Assembly (NCBI RefSeq): GCF_045679555.1
Contig: NC_092090.1
Coordinates: 29,415,702-29,479,701, forward strand
Source: Salvelinus alpinus
Taxonomy: Eukaryota > Chordata > Actinopteri > Salmoniformes > Salmonidae
DNA length: 64,000 bases
Direction: 5' to 3'
Shown: positions 21,843 to 33,739 of the stretch, one piece after another
Layout: every line of letters begins with the position of its first letter
How positions within the stretch are numbered: the first letter of the stretch is position 1
The notes under the pieces: generated by a model
Seen by the model: only the letters and a program-made list of their open reading frames with translations
Database searches by the model: none
Told to the model about the DNA's origin: nothing
Made by a program: the position numbers and the translations under genes

Positions 21843-22707
21843 TACTGTATCCAAATCCTGCTGTAACCCATCAATTTCATGACCTGTTTCATGTGATTTA
21901 GTTGTGCTTATTACTATCACATTATTATTTGTTCACCCAATTTGATATCAGAAGTAATTTTGGGAAATTCATTGACATATATTTGCAATAACTGTTTAAA
22001 AGTCCCCAGTAGTTTTATCCAATTTTTAAAGATCACTGCAATATTAGGGTGTTACACATGTTTCTTATTACAACTTTCCAACATTTGTTGATTTTCATGC
22101 AGAGAATATTGAGAATATCTGCGCTGGCTTGGATGATTCTTGGTGTGTTTCCATTCATTACATTTGTGATCTTTACAGTATTAAGTTGTGCAAACTGATA
22201 ATATATTGCAATATGACCTGTGTTTGTAAATTATATAAATTCTTGTACATCTTTTTGTCCAAGCTAATGAATGTTGGTTTATTATTAACATGTTTATTTT
22301 GAAATCATAAAAAATATTCTGTACTTTTTTTCTCACTGTCTGGTAAATGATTGGAATATGAGAATGTGAATCTAATGGCAAAGTTCTGCATGTTTTTACC
22401 GTCACTTTTCACCACATGGTGGAGCTCTTTGTACATGTCTACAGAGTTCAACCCCACAGTTGTTTTGACTTATTTGACTTTAACTATTTATCAAGTAGGA
22501 CAACATTTTTCTTATGATTTAATGAAATATATTCAAAATTGTGCATCAGATAACGTTTATTTTACATGTTTTTCCTGTTTCTGACACCTACTTCTCCTTA
22601 TCTGTGCCTTGAATACTCAAATAGAATACCTATTACTGTATGTGCATTACAACTATGGTATTACATGTGTATTACATGAATACAATTGTTCAGGCTAAAA
22701 TTGTGAA

Positions 22708-22713
22708 ATTAAA
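22708..22713 (+). terminator. Candidate poly(A) signal ATTAAA for tmem41b
   Basis: ATTAAA in TGTGAAATTAAAGTTTGC about 4.4 kb after the tmem41b stop and 440 bp before the dennd5a ATG. This would give a long 3' UTR containing transposons. Earlier sites are possible. Confidence 0.3.
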
Positions 22714-23148
22714 GTTTGCATTCAGTTGTACACTGGATGGTCTTGGCTACAGTGGAGTAAGAATACTATGGCTCAGGTTCATTATATGTGCAATAAGGCC
22801 TATTTAATGCTTCATTTCTATAGCATTATTATTATAAAGGAGAGCATTTTACAAGAGAAATAGTTAACTCAGGAAATGAAGGGTTAAGTGCATAACGTAA
22901 TCTGTAAGGAGTTCGCACATGCTCAGTGTGATCCCTCTACGCAGAGGTAATGCAAGGGTTTGAGAAGATCTGAGACCGATGAAAACAGCTGTACTTGAAG
23001 ACCCATAATGCATTTCGGCTGGCATTCTGTTCTGATTTTCAGGCTTTGCAGTACATCCACAATGGCTGCGCGAAATCACTACGCGATCCTTTAATATGCA
23101 CCCAACTGAAAAAGCAGAGGAAAAGGGTACAACGGGACCAGTCTCAAA
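22714..23148 (+). promoter_or_regulatory. dennd5a upstream region and 5' UTR
   Basis: Sequence before the dennd5a start, with no recognised repeat. An in-frame TGA at 23107-23109 limits the reading frame. The transcription start is not determined. Confidence 0.45.
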
Positions 23149-23248
23149 ATGACCACCGGCTTCAGCTCGAATTCATGTCGATTCGCAGATTATTTTGTTA
23201 TCTGCGGACTTGACACTGAAAGCGGGCTTGAACCAGATGAACTGTCAG
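23149..23248 (+). CDS. dennd5a: DENND5A, first coding exon
   Basis: DENND5A is a DENN-domain Rab guanine-nucleotide exchange factor (Rab39 GEF and Rab6 effector) acting in Golgi/endosome traffic. The exon encodes [20 protein letters not shown] and then [13 protein letters not shown], matching the vertebrate DENND5A N-terminus ([23 protein letters not shown] in human). It covers 33 codons plus one base, ending CTGTCAG/GTAAGT, and should splice to an exon beginning with the rest of an Ala codon (ALCQYIQ in human). An in-frame TGA 13 codons upstream supports the ATG. Only the start of the uDENN module is present; the protein is about 1290 aa. No further exon was found to 64000, implying a first intron longer than 40 kb. 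The gene follows tmem41b in the same orientation, as in human. Confidence 0.94.
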
Positions 23249-24904
23249 GTAAGTGTCGGGTACGGGCTGGTGGACCAATAAGAATAATTCTGCATGGTTT
23301 ATAATGTCTTTCCTAGCTTATTTTTCTTTTATATAGATTTTAGAGTACAATATTATATTAATGTTTAAACAATAAAAACATGACAGTTTATTTATAATGA
23401 GGTTGAAAACGGGTAATACTGTGTACATCAATAAGTAGGACGGCACATCAGTGTTGTTCATAGAAGTTACTATAGTCTACTTTTCCATTTTATGTTATAA
23501 CGTTACGTTAAGTCGTTTAGAATGGATTATTCCAATAAATGTTGTTAGCTTGAAATGCTCGAGAACTGTAGGCCGTCGATGTTCCATAGCCCAGCTGTAA
23601 TTAAAGACAACGAAAAACTGTTCATGGATTAATCTCCTCCTGAGTATAGCCAGCACTCATTAAGTGGTCAAAAGCATGACAGACACACATTTACATACGT
23701 AGATCAGTGACATTGATTGGCTGTTTCAGACCTCACCAGAATAAGACATATTTCTATTTCTACAATTTGTAAATAATAGGGATGTTTCCCCTATCAGTAG
23801 TAAATTGATATTACCATACTGTCAATGGTAATTACACATGTATAAACAAGCATATATATACAAGCAGGCTAGGCCAAAAATAGCTACATCGAAGAAGCAC
23901 ATATGATTTCTTAGTTGTTTATCACATCTGAACGATTTGATTGATTCTCCACTGCCTTCTTACACATTTACCCTCAGTGATAGATTTAAATTAATTGATC
24001 AATGCATGGCAGAAAGCAGAGTGCAGAAAACAGAGTGAAACTGGGGGTATCAAGGACCATAAGGTTCTCCCTGGGGGGGCAGAACGCTGAATATGACAGG
24101 ATGATGTCATTATTAGACTGAGAGGCCTGCTGTTTCTTGGGAGTGCCATGGGTCTGGGGGAGATGAAGATGGTATGATACAAAAAGCAGTTGTGTATGTT
24201 GGGGGGGGAGAGAAAGTGAACTCTTCCTGAGCTCAGGGTGGTGGGATAGTTGTGTATGAGTTTGAAAAGAAGTGAAACTGGTGTGGGTGTACCTGAAGAT
24301 GCTGATCTTCGTTTTCTTGTCAACAACAATCATTTTTAGGGAAGGAACTTTATTTTTCTTGGTAGCCTAAGGTCTAAGGATATGTAAGTATGTGCATTTC
24401 CCTAAACTCAACTGTTACTTTACAATCAAGTTTTCTTCTGTAACATCACCTCCTGTTTATGAATATGTACAAATCAGAACAATCATTTATTATACTGCAG
24501 AGACATTTTTGTTAGTCTCGCAGGTGGTCTCAATCATGAATCAGCACAATTTTATTTTTTGTGTGTGTGTGTGTTGCTTATCATGAAGGGGCATTTTTTT
24601 GAAGGAGGGATGGACATATCTTTAGATAACACACGCACAAGATCTCTCTTATGCAAATTTACTTAACACATCTGATGAGATAAATTATTAACAGTATTTT
24701 TTAAAAGCTTGTCGCAAAGACACGTTTCCTTCCTCTCAGTGTAAAAGTGGAAGTAGAATCTTTTACAGAAATCAGTCAAAGATGTGTTCACTTCTCTGTT
24801 GTTTATCTTGAGAGAATTATGCTATTCAGATTCTTATCATGATTGTCTCCTCTCCTCGAGTACCTGCCTCTCTAATGAGATAGAGACCAGCTGGTGAAAG
24901 TAAA
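23249..24904 (+). other. dennd5a intron 1, proximal part
   Basis: No exon or RNA gene recognised. A short (GT)n run lies at 24561-24574. Confidence 0.5.
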
Positions 24905-25426
24905 AGGAGGATTCCTGGAAGCATATCATTCAAAACATATTCTACATAAAACACACAGAGGTGTTCATCAGGAGATTGCATGTCATTCAGTAATTCGTCA
25001 ATCTAGGAAGAGTGAATTAGACAAATAATGGTGGTCCTCTGACCAGAGATTAGACTGTAGAAGACTAGAGGTTATCCTGTAGGTTCCATACTTGGCCTTC
25101 ATGTTTTCTCCTGCAGTGACTCACTCAGACAATGGAAAGCCTTTTTGGGGGCTAAGGGTGCTGTTGGCTGAGTTGATATGGGATGAGGAATTTGTCCTCT
25201 TTGCCATTCCATGCATAGTTCCAGGGCCATGAGTGCACTGCTGAGACTTGTACCACGGTTTGGTGTAATGGTACGATAGGCTCTTATTAGACATGCTTGT
25301 TACAGACCGTTTCCTGAGTCTGCCAGCCACATCTAAAGGAATTAAAGCTGTTGGCCTGTCAGATATCTCAAGCTGTGTGTTTTATGTAGAATATATTTTG
25401 AATGATATGCTTCCAGGATTCCTCCT
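24905..25426. mobile_element. MITE-like segment with 54-bp terminal inverted repeats
   Basis: 24905-24958 and 25373-25426 are reverse complements with very few mismatches (core GGAAGCATATCATTCAAAAC against GTTTTGAATGATATGCTTCC with one change). They enclose about 410 bp of non-coding sequence. The structure suggests a non-autonomous DNA transposon or an inverted duplication. The family is not recognised. Confidence 0.65.
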
Positions 25427-25572
25427 CTTGTAAGATTGGATCAGCGAATAGGAAGTGACTGCATGCCTGGCGGGGATTCTGAATAGTGAAGACTGCCTAG
25501 GGCCAGACCCTGATGTAATCTTCCTCATTGTGGTCAAGGATCAACGGGGTAGGTTATAATGGTTAGCAAAAA

Positions 25573-25695
25573 AGCTAAAAAAGCAGGAGGGAAAATGTGA
25601 TGTATTTTAATCCTCTCTGATTAGACAAGATGCTCCATCTTGTCTAATCAGAGAGGATTAAAATACATCACATTTTCCCTCCTGCTTTTTTAGCT
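25573..25695. repeat. Perfect hairpin: 60-bp stem, 3-nt loop
   Basis: 25573-25632 and 25636-25695 are exact reverse complements over all 60 bases, separated only by CTC (25633-25635). Stem ends read AGCTAAAAAAGCAGGAGGG outside and GACAAGATG next to the loop. It lies on the transcribed strand of dennd5a intron 1, so a transcript could fold into a long perfect RNA duplex. It is not a typical microRNA precursor (loop too short, no bulges). Confidence 0.97.
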
Positions 25696-27016
25696 AGATC
25701 TTACTAGCTGACAAAAAACGCTATTACAATGTTACTGCAATGTCGTAGCAAGCAGACAATACACTAGCAATGTTGTGAGTGTACAACTCTATGGGGTGTT
25801 GCCACGTCACTGAGACATTGTATGAATGTCTGTGAAAAGTTAATCCCTGTGAGTATATTTGTGAATCTCCTCCAGCTGTACACACAAGGCTGTTAGCGTT
25901 GGCCTTCCTAAACCTCTGATGTGGTGAGGTGTCGTGATTGACTAGTGAGTGAGAGTAGATAAGGTGTCTAAGCTTCCTACAGCCTGGCCTCTGTTCTGCT
26001 GCTCACCGACTGACTGCAGAGACTGGCTCGTGACAGAGAGTGTGGACACGTACAATGCTGCCCCTCTGAAAGCTTTACAGTTTATTTCTGGATCAATTGC
26101 TCACCACAAATTGTGATTTTTCAACCATCTCTCTGGGCCTTAAAGTCACTCTCCCCTGACCTCTACTTCCCATCTCATCTCCCTACTAGTCCACTGTCAT
26201 GGTCTGCAAACAAATATACCATTCGCACATTTCCACTGAAGATTTACTTCACTGTTTTACCAAAAAGGCTCAGACTTTTCTGTTTCCATCTACGCAAGCT
26301 GGCCCCCGGGTCTCACTGGGCATAGCTCTTGCAGACCTTCTCTGACTTGGGGCCAAGCCCAGGGTATTTTTCATTTTAATTTACATAACAATGGCTACTG
26401 TGGCCTTTTAACACCTTCTCACAAGGCAACTGTCTTGATGATGCAGAGGTTGTTGGTTCTGCTCGTTACAAATCTTTAGTGTCACATTCCTGATGGAAAC
26501 ACATAAGTCTCATTGGAAAAGCACCTCTCCCTCTCTCTACAGTAGATATCCATGGAGTATGTATCCTCTTAGGGAGTATGTATCCTCTTCGAGAAACAAG
26601 GCCTTTAGATGGTTACATGAATGCTTTCTCATGCAGCTATTTTGGTATCTCTTGATAACGCCCTCCACCACAACTATACTCTGTGGAGATACTGCAAGCA
26701 GTACGGTTCCTGCCGTGTGCAGGCTATGTGTTCTCGGTATGAACTTCCTGCTGCCCCTCTCGTTCTCAGGCTGCTGAGACCCAGTTAGCGCTAGCAGAGC
26801 TGCTTCATATACGGTAGCAGCGGTGAGTGGAGGAGCTCTTCTTCTCCCTGGCAGACTGAAGGACTCACGTGCACACAGCAAATAGACAGCCCAGTGCAAG
26901 CTGCTCTCACTGACCAATCAAAGGAGATTATGGGTGTCATGTGTTTAGTGGACTGAGCAAGCTTCAAGCTGCAGTCTCTATGCAATTCGTCTGTGCTGTG
27001 GTGAGTGTGTCGACTA
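25696..27016 (+). other. dennd5a intron 1, unannotated stretch
   Basis: No gene or recognisable repeat. A duplicated 15-mer, TAGGGAGTATGTATCCTCTT-type, occurs at about 26560-26590. Confidence 0.4.
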
Positions 27017-27569
27017 AAGGTGTCCGCATGCTTTTCAGCCGAAACACCTCGGAAGAGTTTGTGCATATATCATGACAACATTTTGTGACGTTTTTGTTTG
27101 TATTTGACACCCGTAAGGCTTTTTTTGGCTGTTCGGGCACACAACATTTTTACTTGAGGGAAGCCGAAGTCGGTAGCCAAAGTCTACGCCCCTTCGTCGG
27201 TGATTGGTCAACAGTAGGGATTCTTCAATAAAGTCTTTGTTGTCATTCAATGAGCGACGACTTGTTTTCATGCACATTTTTCATTGAGAAACACTGCACC
27301 AAACATCTTAGTTGGATGTAAAATTGTGCGGCTAACATCTCCTCGGCAAAAACGTCAAAACGAATGACAGATTTCTTGAGTTATTTTAGATTAATTCGGA
27401 CTATTTTGACGAAGTGTAGACTTGCTACAGCTTCTCAAAATGGACAAACTATTGCCGCTTTTTTCTTGTTTTTCAAGTGTTTTTTTATGGGAGTATGCGA
27501 GCACACTCGTTCAGTTCGGCTAGCCAAGTTTGGCTAGGCACTAACCTGATTGAAGCATGCTGACACCTT
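27017..27569. mobile_element. Non-autonomous DNA transposon with 17-bp terminal inverted repeats
   Basis: The left end AAGGTGTCCGCATGCTT (27017-27033) and the reverse complement of the right end, AAGGTGTCAGCATGCTT (27553-27569), differ at one base. The 553-bp element has no transposase. A further internal copy of the left-end theme is not seen. Superfamily unassigned. Confidence 0.7.
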
Positions 27570-28807
27570 AAGAAACATTAAGAAACACAATTAAGGTAGT
27601 GTGGTCCATGATGCAGGCTCAGTTATCACCCCTCAAAATCTGCTGGGATGTTTGTTGGAGAAAGAGGGGCTTGTCCATACGCTGATCTGGCAGTTTCACT
27701 TCAGGTGAGCAGAAGCCTTGTGAAATCATAAGAAACCCCACAATTCATGTCACTTGTGAACACAAGCTGATTTATCAGTTTTACAGAGTTGTTTGAGTCA
27801 CACTGGTCTTTCCATGGCTTGTGTTCTGACTCAAACGGTAAAGTCAGGCAGTCAGGATGGATGGGGCTTTCCAGATAGCCCTTTCTCTGATCACCACCAA
27901 TGATAGGAGGAGGTTTTAGTGGTGAATTGAACAGCTTTGCCTAACTGACAGCTGTCACTCACCCTGTCCTTCTCAGGCAGTTTTCTGTAATGTGAATAGA
28001 GGCTACACTGTACAGTATGTTTGTATTGGTTCACAGAGCCCATATATCCGTACAGGAAACCTCCGTCATCTTTCTCCAAGACACTGTCCCTTATTGGGTT
28101 ACACCACCAGGACTTAAAACAGATGTGTCCTTTAGAGGGTTATTTGTCTTAAGTACCGGAACAGGAGTCCGCCTGGAGATATAGGCCTAGCAATGTTCTG
28201 TAACAGTTGGACCCCAACACTGTATCACTGTACTGACTATGTTCTATTATAAGAGTTCAAGCCCCCATAATGAGCAGACATTGTGACTTGCCTGAGGACA
28301 TCCATGTTAGAGGAGAATGATTCGAGTGTCTCTAAAGGAAGTATAAAACATGTCTTCCAATGTAGAAATTGAAAAAGCTGTCAGAAAAAAAGCATATTTC
28401 ACTTTCATAAAGGGGCTCTGACTGTCAACGTGTTGACGTTAGGAATATGGGGACTGAGGGTAGAAATGATAAGTCCTGAGGTGAATGAGGATGAGCTGTC
28501 TGTCTCAGAATGTCTCTGTGCTGTGACCAGTGCATGATTAGCCCCTCTAGATTATGAGCTCTGACAGGGGAACAGAAACCCACTCTCTCTCTATCCACTG
28601 CCTAAACATGGCCTGAAGCTTTCCTCTGTAGAGCACTGCATTTCCTTGTGTCCCCCCCACAAAGAGACAAGATAGTCATCGGCCCCCTCTCCCATTTTAT
28701 CTTTGATTTTTAATCGATTTTTGTGCACAAAGCTTCTTAAGACTGTTTTTTTTTGTTTTTTTCATGGAACTCCCTTTGTCCTCTTCTTTTCGTTTCAATA
28801 TTCGCCA
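27570..28807 (+). other. dennd5a intron 1, unannotated stretch
   Basis: No gene or recognisable repeat seen. Confidence 0.4.
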
Positions 28808-29079
28808 GCAGCATACCACCCTGCATACCACTGCTGGCTTGCTTCTGAAGCTAAGCAGGGTTGGTCCTGGTCAGTCCCTGGATGGGAGACCAGGTGCTGC
28901 TGGAAGTGGTGTTGGAGGGCCAGTAGGAGGCACTCTTTCCTCTGGTCTAAACAAAGATCCCAATGCCCCAGAGCAGTGATTGGGGACACTGCTCTGTGTA
29001 GGGTGCCGTCTTTCGGATGGGACGTTAAACGGGTGTCCTGACTCTCTGAGGTCATTAAAGATCCCATGGCACTTATCGT

Positions 29080-29113
<34 letters not shown>

Positions 29114-29297
29114 AATTCCCAATCTGGCCTTCAACCATCACGGTCACCTAATAATCCCCAGTTTACAATTGGCTCATTCATCCCCCTCCTCTCCCCTGTA
29201 ACTATTCCCCAGGTCGTTGCTGCAAATGAGAACGTGTTCTCAGTCAACTTACCTGGTAAAATAACGGTAAAAAAAATAATAATTAATAAAAAATAAA
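28808..29297 (+). mobile_element. 5S rRNA-derived SINE (SINE3-like)
   Basis: The head (about 28822-28925) resembles 5S rRNA, with the internal promoter themes GAAGCTAAGCAGGGTTGG and TGGATGGGAGACCAGGTGCT. The body contains TCGGATGGGACGTTAAACGG and GATCCCATGGCACTTATCG. The 3' end is TCAACTTACCTGGTAAAATA, followed by an A-rich tail (AATAATTAATAAAAAATAAA). Head and tail are those of a fish 5S-derived SINE, not a 5S rRNA gene. Confidence 0.88.
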
Positions 29298-30260
29298 AAA
29301 ATATGCTGAAGTTATTATGGTCCAAAGCTGTGTGATCTCCAGTAAGTACTCTTCATATCCAATAAGACAGACTAGTAATTATTAAATGTGATCCGTTCCA
29401 AGGCAACATGGACAGAGGTCTCATAATTTTTTGCCGTGTCACGATCACAATATATATATTTTTAAACGATTTAACTAATCAGCTAATATCTCTCTCCATC
29501 AGTATGCCATGCACATGCTATAATCTTTTCATGACACTGACTTTGCCATCAGGGGGCAGTTATATCACTCGCTGCAGCAGCCAAAACGTGGCAAACTTGA
29601 TGACAAAACCCTCCTTTATGCGACAGTGTTGGGGTGCAGGGTGAGACTAGATTAGCATATGTATTAGGGGCCAGGCTGACGTGATTGGCTGGCTACAATT
29701 TGGTCCTGCTGAGTACATGGGGACAGGCAGCTGACACAACCCACCCACACACACTCACTCTGAGCGCCCCCCCCCCCCCCCGCACTATTCAAATGCTAAC
29801 ATCCCTTGAGTTTCCCAGACACCCCCTCTCTTTAATCTCTCAGTTAATGACATCACTATAAAGCCTCCCGCACATGCTCAGTGTTTGTCTGCACTCATAT
29901 TCACTGCCTATTAATAATTCATAGGTGTGTTAAAGGAGCTCAAGTCCTAAGGAAGTTTCCTCAGGCATCTTACAGTGTCTAACTAAATAGTGTTTAAGCA
30001 AATCTGTAACCCTGTGGAATTGAATAATGACTGTTGAGTGTGTTATACACATGGAAGTATAATTCAATAGGGGAAACAAGTGTGGGTGCCCTTAAAAATT
30101 TCGGATGGCCCAGCTGGATCTCTCCTTTCTGTACTTTTATGTAATTCAAAATCACTTTTCGACTCGAGAAGTTGATACTGAGAAGAAGCCAAGCCATCCT
30201 TTATTGAGCAATACACATAATACTTCTCTATATTCTGAGATTATAAAAGGCAGATTTCTA
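29298..30260 (+). other. dennd5a intron 1, with a C15 homopolymer
   Basis: No gene recognised. A run of 15 C lies at 29767-29781. Confidence 0.45.
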
Positions 30261-31093
30261 CACTGAACAAAACTATTTACGCAATATGTAAAGTGTTGGT
30301 CCCATATTTGATGAGCTGAAATAAAGGATCCCAGAAATGTTCCATACACTCAAAAAGCTTATTTCTCTCAAATGTTGTGCACACATTTGTTTACATCCCT
30401 GTTAGTGAGCATTTCTCATTTGCCAAGATAATCCATCCACCTGACAGGAGTGGCATATCAAGAAGCTGATTAAACAGCATGATCATTACACAGGTGCACC
30501 TTGTGCTGGGGACAATAAATGGCCACTCTAAAATGTGTAGTTTTGTCACACAACACAATGCCACAGATGTCCAAATTTTTTGAAGGAGCGTGCAATTGGC
30601 ATGCTGACTGCAGGAATGTCCACCAGAGCTGTTGCCAGAGAATTGAATGTTAATTTCTCTACCATAAGCCACCTCCAACGTCCATTTAGAAAATTTGGCA
30701 GTACATCCAACTGGCTTCACAATCGCAGACCATGTGTATGGCGTTGTGTGGGCGAGCGGTTTGCTGATGTCAATGTTGTGAACAGAGTGTCCCGTGGTGG
30801 TGGGGTTATGGTATGGGCAGGCAGGCATAAGCTACGGACAACAAGCATTTTTTATCAATAGCAATTTGAATGCACAAAAATACCATGACGAGATCCTGAG
30901 GCCCATTGTGAGGCCTGTTTTTATTTAAGGTATCTGTGACCAACAGATGCATATCTGCATTCCCAGTCATGTGAAATTCATAGATTGGGGCCTAATGAAT
31001 TTATTTCAATTGACTGATTTCTTCATATGAACTGTAACTCAGTAAAATCTTGGAAAGTGTTGCATGTTGGGTTTATATTTTTGTTCAGAATAC
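30261..31093 (+). mobile_element. Tc1 family A copy with internal deletion
   Basis: Left end CACTGAACAAAACTATTTACG after TA; right end TTTATATTTTTGTTCAGAAT. The transposase N-terminus is present (from about 30580: [20 protein letters not shown]) and then jumps to the WRCVGERFADVNVV region, so most of the HTH linker and the catalytic core are gone. About 830 bp. Confidence 0.88.
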
Positions 31094-32102
31094 AGTATAT
31101 ATACATTCACTATGGGGTGTGCATGGTCCAAACATGCCTTGAGACCTCTCTGCAGTTCCTGACTCTGGATGTCAAAGCTCAAGTCATACAGAACTTAAAT
31201 AAATCCTTCGCATAAGGAAATCTGCCTTTAAATCCCAGGCAGAGTTCATGACTGGAGAAAAGCTTGTAGAATAAGCTAACTCTGCCCTCTCAGCACCCTG
31301 AGGTTCTCTCTATCTCCTCTGCTCCGCTCTGTGGAAACAGGAAGCCTTTCTTATAAAGGGGGTTAAGACGGCTGCACGGCAGAGGAGCAGATAGCGTTTT
31401 TACGAAAGCGATGATGTAGACTGACTCCCTCATTACCTCTTAGCCTGTCTGTCCATTTGATCTTAGCTCTGCTTCAGCTCTGCTGCTGAGGAGGCAGTCT
31501 GCCATGAAGAAAGGCTCATGCTGCTTCTGTTGAAAGGAAATGGAGACAATTCATTTTCAACATTGGTCACAGCCAGAGGTAAGCTGTGGCCAGGCCATGT
31601 TGAGTCACATGATCTGGATACTCCTCTGTTTGACAGGGAAAAGCAATGATTGGCTGCCACTGGGGAGCTGCTTCCTCAACAGACTATACTGGAAAGAGTT
31701 CAGTCTTTCATAAAGTTAGAGAAAACATGCTTTCAGTCCTACTCATCCTTTGGACTTGTCTCCCTTTGCCATTAAGCAAGATTTTTATAGAGTGTGTGAG
31801 TTGGTTCAGTGAAAAAGAGCACATTACCCATGTCTCCTTTACGACAAGTCCGAGAAGGTCATTCTGTACATGTCACCCCTGGTTACAGTGTCCATACAGT
31901 ACATTTCTCTGTGGAAGCTACAAACCCTGAAAGCACTACCAGCAGCCAGACTGGAAATGCCAGATGAGAATGACAGTCTTTTCTGTTCACCCCCAGATAA
32001 TGTTACGAAAAAGCCTAGCAAGACACTAGATAGTGTTTAGGGGCAGAGGATTCTTTCACGTTGCCACTAACTTTAACTGAATGCTACATTAATCTGTTCT
32101 TA
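31094..32102 (+). other. dennd5a intron 1, unannotated stretch
   Basis: No gene or repeat recognised. Confidence 0.4.
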
Positions 32103-32519
32103 CACTGAACAAAAATATAAACGCAACATGTGAAGTGTTGCTCCCATGTTTCATGAGCTGAAATAAAAGATCCCATAAATTTCTCTAAAATTTTGTGCAC
32201 AAATTTGTTTACATTCCTGTTAGTGAGCGTTTCTCCTTTGCCTACATTATCCATCCACCTGACAGGTGTGGAATATCAAGAAGCTGATTAAACAGCATGA
32301 TCATTACACAGGTGCACCTTTAGCCGGGGACAATAAAAGGCCACTCTAAAATGAGCAGTTTTGTCACACAACACAATGCCACAGATATCTCAAGTTTTGA
32401 GGGAGTGTGCAATTGGCATGCTGACAGCAGGAATATTCACCAGAGCTGTTGCCAGAGAATTGAATATTCATTTCTCTACCATAACCCCCATCCAACGTTG
32501 TTTTAGAGATTTGATTAAA
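32103..32519 (+). mobile_element. Truncated 5' part of a Tc1 family A element
   Basis: Begins CACTGAACAAAAATATAAACG after TA and runs through the start of the transposase (LRECAIGMLTAGIFTRAVAR at about 32395-32460). It stops abruptly at about 32519 with no right end. Confidence 0.85.
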
Positions 32520-33356
32520 CCACTAGATCCTCTACCCCTATCCCATTAATCTCTGCTCTGTCATGTTTTCTTATACAGCCGCCTTGTGGACATATTGCGC
32601 TGTGAGACGAGGCTGCTGGCCTCCCTCATCTTCATGTCAGTGTGACGTCTGATGTGGTGTAGTAATACCCCATAGGATAATCCATTGTCCTGAGAGGTGG
32701 GTTTGCTCTCATGCTCAAGAACATGGTGTCGTGTCGTGCACTTGATTGAGTTCAACGGCACGCCGGGTGGGTGGAGTTTGCGCTAAGGACCAATGGAATC
32801 GCTGCTAAAATTCAAACCCCATCCATCTGGCGGTCGCAGCAAGTTAAACCAAGCACCTTCTCTCCGGATGAAAGATGGGAACGCTCATGCCCATGGTGCT
32901 GGGGGATATGGATATAGTACTTGTCCTTAGAAGGCAGTAGTGTCTGTCTTCTTCCTCTGTTACTTGTTTATGCACTTTCTCAGAAGTGTGCAGGTTTTTT
33001 GTTATCACGACCGTGTGTTAATGCTGTGGTGCAGCGTTGGGCATTTGTGTGTGGAATCCCAACAGGCCCAGTTAATGGAGTAGAAAAACACTCATGGGAG
33101 GGAGGCCTTGCTCTGAAGGCTGTGAATAACATGAAAATAAGCTGTGTGAATGAGCCAAATGGCCCATAGCTTTGCTGCCTTTTTGGCTGGGCTCACTTAG
33201 TGAGAAGGTCATGGTGTCTTTGCTGCGATCGTTTTTTGATATGTTAGCGATGTCCGCATGAACATTCAGCTGTGATGATGACGAGCTGAGCATTCTGATA
33301 TCTGAGGCATGAGGCATCCCTCTATCGCTGCTCTCCTGAGTCATTACATCCTCAGC
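32520..33356 (+). other. dennd5a intron 1, unannotated stretch
   Basis: No gene or repeat recognised. Confidence 0.4.
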
Positions 33357-33660
33357 TCAGTTGGCCGTGATGGCACCAGGCATGGTATGTAGGTTGAGCA
33401 CAGGAGAGGGTCTGTTCTGGAGGCAGTCCTTGGCAAGCAGGACTAGAGAGAGAGAGCAGAGAGTCCAATGGTGGCAAGCTTTACACCACTCCAGCCGACG
33501 CTTTGTATTGTGTATGGTGACCTTGGGCTTGTGTGCGGCTGCTCTGCCATGGAAACCCATTTCATGAAGCTCCCGACGAACAGTTATTGTGCTGACATTG
33601 CTTCCAGAGTCAGTTTGGAACTCGGTAGTGAGTGTTGCAACTGAGGACAGTGGCCTACTA
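33357..33660 (-). pseudogene. Tc1 transposase fragment (third family)
   Basis: On the minus strand, about 33650-33395 reads VRRELHEMGFHGRAAAHKPK and TKRRLEWCKACHHWTL, the linker-to-core part of a Tc1 transposase of the family also seen at 19676-19894. The catalytic core is absent and neither terminus is identified. It directly precedes the left edge of the array. Confidence 0.8.
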
Positions 33661-33661
33661 C

Positions 33662-33737
33662 TTGTGACTTTGGGTAGTCCATGGATGAGACCAGTACTAA
33701 GTCCATGGATGAGCATGTGTACTAAGCATGTGTACAA
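33662..33737 (+). repeat. Short mosaic copy of array-internal sequence at the left array edge
   Basis: The 76 bp before the first unit hold two partial copies of a motif found inside each unit: TAGTCCATGGATGAGACCAG (compare 37013-37033) and GTCCATGGATGAGCATGTGTAC (compare 36265-36286). Confidence 0.75.
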
Positions 33738-33739
33738 AG

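Noticed and set aside
23986-24333. Minus-strand open frames of 112-115 aa
   Set aside because: Low-complexity composition, two frames overlap, no recognisable domain, inside dennd5a intron 1.
25573-25695. microRNA precursor
   Set aside because: The stem is perfectly paired over 60 bp with a 3-nt loop; microRNA hairpins have larger loops and mismatches. A dsRNA source remains possible.
26537-26917. 126-aa minus-strand open frame
   Set aside because: No similarity recognised, no splice context, flanked by non-coding intron sequence.
28822-28925. Possible 5S rRNA gene
   Set aside because: Only the internal promoter region resembles 5S; it continues into a SINE body with an A-rich tail.
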